From Branchiostoma floridae (taxonomy: Eukaryota; Chordata; Leptocardii; Amphioxiformes; Branchiostomatidae), in contig NC_049979.1 of the NCBI RefSeq assembly GCF_000003815.2, positions 35,128,600 through 35,192,599 of the forward strand: 64,000 nucleotides of DNA, written 5' to 3'. The notes under the pieces were generated by a model. The model worked only from the letters and a program-made list of their open reading frames with translations. It did not search any database and was not told where the DNA came from. Below are positions 12,901-21,900 of the stretch, piece by piece. The position numbers were made by a program, and so were the translations under genes. Every line of letters begins with the position of its first letter. The stretch's first letter is position 1.

Positions 12901-15900
12901 GACGTGTGGCATATTGTCAGTCATAATGTGCAATTTGTTCTTAAGAGTTAATGCTTGAAATTAACGGACAAAATTCAAAATTGCTGCATCTCCCTGTGTC
13001 AGGTGAACCCAGCAGCAGACTGAATACTACTACAGTACCTTAACAGCACACACATGTGACTACAATACTTAATATGCCCTAAGTCTTTTTACAGGCACGA
13101 GGTGTTTTGATTATCCAGCCAAGTCAAAAGTAGTTTGAATATTTTACAGCACTTAGGGAAAGTGAACATTATATTCAATTTTGTTAGAGATACAAGCGAA
13201 GATTACATTTAGTTTGTTAGAGATATAAATTCAATACTACATGCCCGAGATGCCAGTTCAATGGAGGTTTGTTGATCTCTTCATTGTATCTTTATTTTCA
13301 TAAGCCAAGCAAAATTAAAGGAGGATCATGGTGGAATAAAATCTGCGGACAAAAACACCATGAACTGTGACATGTCAGAGCCTTGAAATGACAAGAGAGA
13401 GACTTGAGACTTAAGAATGTCTTAAAGTCAGACATAGTCTTGTAGATGGGCGTTCGTTTTTTCTCACAGCTGCCGACAGTCTGTCTTCTTGCAAATCTTG
13501 ATCTGCGAATGTCAGTAGATAGACAATCTCTGCAGGATCAAAGCCTTATATAGACAGATGACCAGTGGTATTAGTGTGTCTTAGATGACGAAAACTCTTT
13601 CACTGTCTTTTTGTGGACAGCATCAGCAAGTATGGCGCAGTCTGGACTGTCACAAAACAGGTTGGCATTACAAAATTTATGTTTTTCAGCTCAGATGCCA
13701 TGCACATACAACCAATATACATTTGTATGGTTCATTCAGTTAGTCAATGAAGATCGTATATACTGAGAATGTGATGGTACATCACTTGTCTCAGTCAGAC
13801 ATCAGAGGCTGAGGTAGATACAGCCCAACGCTGTTCCGTGGAGAGTGGTATCATTGCTAAGGCTTCAGGTGAGAAACTTCATTTGGCATCAGGCTTCACG
13901 GTAATTCAACATGTCTCTTGCAAATTCTTGGACACCTAGTGTTAGGAATGTATGTGTGTCCCTGATGGTAGATCGCTGGCATTTCAGTACGAGTCTATGA
14001 ATACAGCCTACCACATCAGTTCTGTGTTGGAATGGGAATGTCAATTAAAGCGGAATACACCAACGAGTAAACAGAACTATCTTCCAGAAGTTTGGTGCAC
14101 AATGTCTTTAGGGGTTATTGTCAGTCTTCCAACGTGGGTACCAACGGGTTGACCAGGATTTGAGTTGTTGACTGGATTTTCCATGGGCAAGATTGCCATT
14201 TGCTAGATCAGCACATGCACCTCACTAGTTTAGGTTCAGTCCATGAAAGTTGTGAGCTTTGACAAAGGACGTCTTAGTTATATAAAACGCCCTTGGTTTG
14301 ACGACAGTTGAGTAACTTGTAGATTAGAAATCACACACATTTACCATGTACATGTATTTGCTCAAGGCCCAGTGAGTGACAGTCACAGCTCATGATGGCT
14401 TGCCGTTAGATTTTTTTAAATTATGAAAGTCATTTCCTAAATAAATTCTTTTCCGATACAATATTTCCTCATTGAACTGGCAGCTAAATCACGACTTTTA
14501 CGAATGTACATATCTGCTTGCTATATATACAAGCAGTGAAATTTAATTATGATGTGGGCATCAGTAGTATCTTGCAACCAAACATCAAATGCTAGAAACC
14601 TATTTATAGAGGGATCTGACATGTTTTTTCAGCTTTTGTTTGCAAATGCTCACACACACACACACACATGCATGCCCACAAACACACAAACATGCCCACA
14701 AACACACACACATGCCCACAAACAAGTGCACACACACACATAATGATAATCATACGCAGTCACACATAGAACAATTTGGCTAAACATCCTTTGAAATTAT
14801 ACCCCGGGTCCTTAAGTCTATTATGCATAAATGCATACAACTTTCAAGTAAATATTTTCTTGCAAGGAACATGATAAAAAATCTCAGAATGCTGGTTCCA
14901 TGTATGTACTTTACAATGAAGCTTATTTAAAGAAAGTGAAACATGAAAAAAAAACACCTAACATCCACGACTCAAGAAACTACAAGAGACTAAAATCAAG
15001 ATCAGATTTATGCCTGCATATTAGCTTCTTTCTACAGATTATGTGCTGGATTGAATCTATTTTATTGTCTTATTATGAAATTAAACACAATTCTATTTCC
15101 TCAAAGCATAAAATTTAATGTACCAGCCATTAAGTCAGTTTAACAAATGCCCCAGGGCTCAAACTACCACCTGCAATTTTTATACAGGTTAGTGCAAGTA
15201 AAAGTTGGACTTTGAGACTTGTCGTTGTAATTCCTTTACATGAGAAATGACCCAGCTGATGAGGACAGTGATGGTAATCACTGATAGTTTTCTGATGTTT
15301 GATTTTAGTTTCTATGCATGCAAGGCAATTTTTCCAAGCTATTTTACTTAGTAAACAGGTTACTGTAAAAAAGTATGTTTAAAAGGTTTTTTATCGCCTT
15401 TCAGACTATATTTAAATGGTGCTGGTAACATTTCTCTGGTGTAGGTAATCTCAAAAGCTACCTGCACATGTAGATAGACAGACAAAAGTATTTTGAGCCC
15501 TGCACATTGTCAAAAGTGTACAATCATTGTTTTGATTGGTTTAAAGTTGTCTGATGTTAATAAAAGTCTTTTTCTTTAGTCTTGTTTGTTGATATGTAAC
15601 TTTCTAATAGCAATTGTTGTTACAGTTCTACTTTCGACAGTCGTTGCTTGTTTCAGGTGGCAGTATTTAATATTCAACAAATTATAAATTTTAAAATGTT
15701 TTATGTCAGTTATAGCATTTTTTTACCAGCCCTCTCTTTAACAAAATGAGGTATAAGACATTCTTACAATAAGGTTTTAGCAAATAACATGATGGTTTAA
15801 ATTTCTGTTGCCAAACCCACCCAATGCCCTCTCCAAAGAAAAGATTACAAAACAGCTTAGTTCAAAGTGTAAGTCTTTTTTAGAATTTTTCCAAGAATGT

Positions 15901-18900
15901 TACTCCAGCCCTCAGAAGGCCAGGGTCAGATAGTCCTGTGACTTGTTGCCATCGGAATATCTGATCCGACTGAGAGGCATAAACAATTTTCAAATGGAAC
16001 CATAATTTTGTCATTATAATTATAATACATGTTAGGTGGCATGAAAACAATTCTGTCTGCCTATTAAAATGTGAAAAGAAAATGCAGCAGCCTCACATTT
16101 GCAAAATTTCCACCATAAATCAGTGGATTAGGGGACCTTTTATCCCCTGTAGAATCAGGTTTATAGGTTATAAGTGTGGAGAGGAGTACACACTTATTAT
16201 GTTGTTTTACGTTCCCTTCTCTGGAATGTCCCATGGCCAGTAGGTGTTAGGCAGTGTGACGTGTTGGAGGGACGCACGCCGTGGTGTGTTACGGGCTCGC
16301 TCTACAGGAATCTCCCATGGCCAATAGGTATTGGGTAGTGTGACATGGGGGAGGGCCGCACGCAGTGGTATGTTATGGGCTCCCTGTACAGGAATCTCCC
16401 ATGGCCAATAGGTGTTAGGCAGTGTGACATGGGGGAGGGATGCACACCGTGGTGTGTTACGTGCTCCCTCTATAGGAATCTCCCATGGCCAGTAGGTGTT
16501 AGGCATTGTGACATGGGGAAGGGACGCACGCCGTGGTATGTTACGGGCTCCCTGTACAGGAATCTCCCATGGCCAATACATGAAGGTGTTAGGTGGTGTG
16601 ACAAGGGGGAGGGACACACGCCGTGGTGTGTTACGGGCTCCCTGTACAGGAATCTCCCATGGCCAATAGGTGTTAGGCATTGTGACATGGGGGAGGGACG
16701 CGTGCCGTGATGTGTTATGTGTTTCCTCGCCTGGAATTTCCCATGGCCAGTAGGTGTTAGGTGGTGTGACACGGGGGAGGGACGCACGCCGTGATATGTT
16801 ACGGGCTCCCTGTACAGGAATCTCCCATGGCCAATAGGTATTGGGTAGTGTGAGGGGGAGGGGCTCACGCCATTGTGTGTTATGTGTTCCCTCATTGGTA
16901 ATCTCCCATGGCCAGTAGGTGTTAGGTGGTGTGATATGGGGGAGGGACACACGCCGTGGTGTGTAACGGGCTCCCTGTACAGGAATCTCCCATGGCCAGT
17001 AGGTGTTAGGCAGTGTGACATGGGGGAGGGGCGCATGCCGTGGTGTGTTATGTGTTCCCTCGCCTGGCATCTCCCATGGCCAGTAAGTGTTAGGCAGTGT
17101 GACATGGGGAAGGGACGCATGCCGTGGTGTGTTACGGGCTCCCTCGCCTGGCATCTCCCATGGCCAGTAGGTGTTAGGTGGTGTGACATGGGGGAGGGGC
17201 TCACGCTGTGGTGTGTTATGTGTTCCCTCGCCTGGCCTCTCCCATGGCCAGTAGGTGTTAGGTGGTGTGACGCGGGGTAGGGACGCACGCCGTGATATGT
17301 TACGGGCTCCCTGTACAGGAATCTCCCATGGCCAGTAGGTGTTGGGCAGTGAGACATGGGGGAGGGACACACGCCATGTTGTGTTATGTGTTCCATCTCT
17401 GGACACATCCGAAGGGCAATAGCCAGGAGGAGATGTCAGGAAGGCAATATGAGCTTCAGAATCTGTGACATTCTGATTTCTCACACCTTGATCAGCAGGC
17501 TGGGATACCAAAGCTGTCCTCAGCTGTCTACAGGCTCTTATACCTTCGACCTCCGTCGCCTTTCTATAGAAGATGTTAGGCTGGACTTTGGTCTGTTCAG
17601 CCAATCCATATGTGGCAATGGATCTTCCAGATTGGTGTCTACTGAAAGTGGTGGTGCTATCCCGGGTGGCCAGACGATTCTGTCCTCTGTTTCTAACAAC
17701 GTGGAACGAAAAGTCTGCAGCATCAGCATAGAAAGGCATGGGTCGGCTCTCATCTGGGATCTCACTGTAGGTTTGGGGTGGGGCAGGCAGAGTGCTAGAC
17801 TGGGCTTTCGCCTGTTCAGCCGATCCATACGTGACACCGTTTTCTCGGATTGCCCTTCGATCCTGTCTCCGGTTTCTGACGACATGAAGCGAAAACTCAG
17901 CATCAGCATAGAAAGGCATGGGTCCGCTCTCATCATCTGGGATCTCACTGTAGGTATGTAGGCGGGTAGGCAGAGGGCGCTGTGCAGCGGTTTCGTGATC
18001 TGGGATCTCACATGATGTGCGCGGGAGAGCAGGCAGGGGTCGCTGTGCAGCGGCTATGTGATCTGGGATCCCACTGTAGGTGGGCTCGATGGACTGGAGG
18101 ACGGCTGGCAATGACCTACAGGATGCCGCATCATCTGGGGCGCCCCGGTCTGTGCATGTTACAACAGGGAGGGAAGCTGACCTTACCACGCCAGATATGG
18201 CATCATCTGGAATCTCCCAGTATGTGTGAGGGAGACAAGGCAGGGGCCTCTGAGCAGTGGCGATATCATCTGGGATCTCGCTGTAAGTAGGCTCAATGGA
18301 ATCCAGGACAGCGGGCAATGACCTACAGGAGACCGCGTCAACCGGCGCCATCTTGCTTGGGCGTGCAGGGAGGGAAGCCGACCTCAGCAAGCCAGGGAAG
18401 GCAACGCCAGGTGGGATTGTCCAGATGTGTGCATCGTCGCCGGTCCCCTCATCCCCAGCGTTAGACTTTGGTGTGCACACCTTCCATGCCAACACTACAA
18501 GGAGCACTATGACCAGACTGACCACTGCCGAGACAACAACTGAGATGAGAACACCATCTGTTGCTGTAGGCACGTCTGATCCAGGTGTGTTACCCACCTG
18601 CAGTGTGCTGTTGTCTCCCGGTTCTGAAGATGTGTAGTCGTTTTCTGTATGGAATTGTTCAGAATAGTGTGGCGGTTTGGTGGAGCGATCAGTAGTTTTA
18701 AAGTGAGTGGTTGATGTAGTGGGTGTCTTGCATTTGACTGGGGGCATGGTGAAGGACAACACCGCGTGTTCATCTTTGGTGAGCAGAATGCAGGTGATGT
18801 TCTTTGTATTGTCATTGGGGTCGTTTGTGGGGGTGGTGTGCATTTGGCTGCATCTGGTCTCTGTGGTGGTGAGTGTGTTTGTGTTGTGTGTCTGGACAAA

Positions 18901-21900
18901 TGTCATGGCAACACCTTCATAGCTTGCATTCCCTGTGGCCATGGAAACCAGCCGGACGATTGGGCTTCCCACCAGGCCCACTGATACAGTAATACCCACA
19001 TGGTACTCCCAAACCTGCCTGCATTGCTCAAGCGTGTTGGGGACCAGTTTGTCTGCCAGAGAGCCGGCAGTAGCCAGGACAACAGCAGGGGTCTGGATGG
19101 AGATCAGGCTCAGAGAACCATCCAAAGCACCGCATGATATGCCAGGGTTGACACGTCCCAACTCGATGTTACCAGGGACGTTGCTCGATGAATCAAACAT
19201 CCACCCAAACAAAAGTTCATAAGCCATGAACCTGGCACAGAAGAGGAACTTGGGCACCTCAACAACCATCGTTGACCCCCTGAACCAATTGGCCATCCGA
19301 TGTAGGCTCCACAACATTCCATGTGGTCTTCCATCATGGACAGATGCCAACATGCCACTGCTGACATGGAGCCTTAACAGCGAAGACTGTCCTCCCAAAA
19401 CATCTCCATCCAAGCATGACAGATCATTACCCATCAGGTCTAACCAGGTCAGCTCTATGTGTTGGAATGACCCTGGGGAAATGCTGTTGATTTCATTCAA
19501 CCCCAGGTTCATGGTCATTCTACCTTTCAGCCCAAAAAGCCAGGAAGGGTCTACAACCTGTAACAGGTTGTTCATTAGAGACAAGACATGCAGGCGTGTC
19601 AGGTGCACAAAGCTCCCAGGCTCTATCTGCCTTATGTGGTTGTTGGATAGCATCAGACTCAAGAGGTTCTCCAAGCCAGTGAACCAGGTCTGTTTGACCT
19701 TTGTAAGCCTGTTAGAATCTAGGGACAACTGGTAGAGATGGGAAAACCCAGCAAAGGTGTTGTTCTCTACCTCAGTGATCTCTGCATCTATCAGACCCAA
19801 AGTGTCGACCACAGACTGATTGAGCAATGTCAGGCTCTTTGGTGACAGGACATGGAATGGGTACCCTCGTATTGCAACACTTCTGGCCCTAGCAAGGAGA
19901 GGAAATGGACTTCCAGAAGCAGCCGCCTCCTTCATGACCTCACACATGACACACTTATTTGTGTTATACCCCGTGAACGCTGATCCCAGCTTGTTGCTGT
20001 AAGGCACACACTTAAACCATCCCGCTGTCTTACACAGAACACGCGGGCCATTTGACTCCACACAGGCAGATGCAAAGAGAAGCAAGAACAAGATGGCAGC
20101 GTTCTGCTTCCTACCACCCCTTAAATGCATTCTGATCATTCTATTCCAATCGTTTCATCCGAGAAAACATCTGTCACTTACCTAACTGCGGTTTGTGTAC
20201 TTGGCCCCTCAGATCCCTAAGCACCTGAACAGCTGATTGCTTCTTTCGTCTGTTCTAACGACGATTGTCGGTACCTAACAAGCTTTGCGCCTGTAGGTAC
20301 ACTGCGTTTATTTTAACTAGACTTATTAAGTCTTTGTGTTAGGTTCATGCATTTATCAAACATTGGGATTGACGTATTAGAGGGTTATTGAAAAGAGTTG
20401 CGCAGAACCACATGTTTCCTGATATTCAGACTAATCTCATGAAGTAGCCTATGAATAGTAAAATAATAAAGGTTGCTGAACTTGTACTGTATGTCTTGTT
20501 GATTCACAGTAAAAATTGCACAAAAGTGCTACACGACCTAATCTCAGTGGTGAGGAAGTTTTAAAATTACAGCATCTTACATAAAATTGGACTACAATAC
20601 CTGTAACACATGTGACTCCTTGCAGGTGGAAAATTAACATATACCAATTAGAAAAATTAGGGCATGATTTGCATATTAATTGATAAAAAAATTCATCAGT
20701 TCTAATTAAATGATTTCTTGCTGTTTATACTTAGAGTTGCCATTTTGAATTACATTTTATTACTTAACGGTGTTCCGACTGGTCCGTATTTTACGGTACG
20801 GCTCCGGGCTCCAAAGGTTGATTTGAACTATTCAAACTTACTTGAGTGTGCCGCCGTCAAAAATTTGAACAACTGTTTCATTCCTTTGCCCAGTTCTGTT
20901 GTTCAAATTGACAAAGTTGTTGATGTGATGTGTTATTACAGTAGTTGATATCAAGTCATTTCCCCCTTTTTTTGCGATAAACTTGAGTTATCTCGGGTTG
21001 GCAAGATATAAATAAAACAAAACTTGGGGTATTCCGCATCGCCCTTGGTCCCGGCCCTCCCACGGATTGTACCTCAGGTGATACAGAATACCCAGTGTAC
21101 TCTGTATTTAATACTATTGATAATAGCCATTATCATCGATAATAACGTCAAGTTTTAATGTATTTGTCCAGCTGGTGGGTCGCTACCTTACAGCATCAAT
21201 ACTGCCAGGAAGCAGCCATACCTGAACAAGTTCCTGCAGTAAGTCCTTCTGCTGATGTGTTGAGTTTCCAAAGCAGTCCTCGTCGTCGGACGAACAACAC
21301 AGAGTTTCCTTACAGAGCTGAAAGTTTGTTTCATGTGCACTGCAGTAGCAAAGTGGGCCCAGCATATTTTTTGAAAGACAGTGGGAAATTTTCGCACTTA
21401 CAATACTGTACTGTACTTAATTTTTTTTTTACAAAATTATGCTAAGCCTTACTGTGTTGAACAAAGCTTACATGTAGCTCTGTACCATATCAACTACCAA
21501 ACAGAAAACCCACACATTTTTCTTATTTTTAATGAGGCCTTAGAAGTAAGATTGTAATCATGATGTTGATGTTGATGACTGGCTTCTTACTAAATAACAG
21601 TGCCCTCTAGCAGCCACAAGGCAGAATTGCATGTGTGGCGCATATATAGGAAGTGAGCTACATGTAGATGTTACTGTTATATGTTCTCTATATCTTAGAT
21701 GATAAGAGTGAGTTTATGTTAACATTCTCTATGTTCCACTAGCCAGTGGAGTGCCAGTGCCCGAGGTAGGACTAGAGCTTCCCCACACATCAAAACCTAC
21801 ACCAGAACATCTCCTGACTACAGCAGACTGGCCTGGTTCCTGGTTACCAGGTAACAGTACAATTATTACCTGTGCCAAGGAGGTGATCTATTGAGTAGCA

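Larger units (their letters stand above)
12026..16206. other. TDP1 large intron, proximal part
   Basis: No exon recognised. It contains the ACTC tract at 12081-12140, a CA-rich tract at about 14652-14745 and the family B element at 15153-15502. The nested LRR gene follows on the minus strand. Confidence 0.55.

Noticed and set aside
16470-17408. 312-residue minus-strand open frame with [10 protein letters not shown] and LTPTGHGRF repeats, and plus-strand frames of [11 protein letters not shown] type
   Set aside because: The 84-bp repeat is a multiple of three, so alternative frames stay open. They are shadows of the LRR receptor tail.
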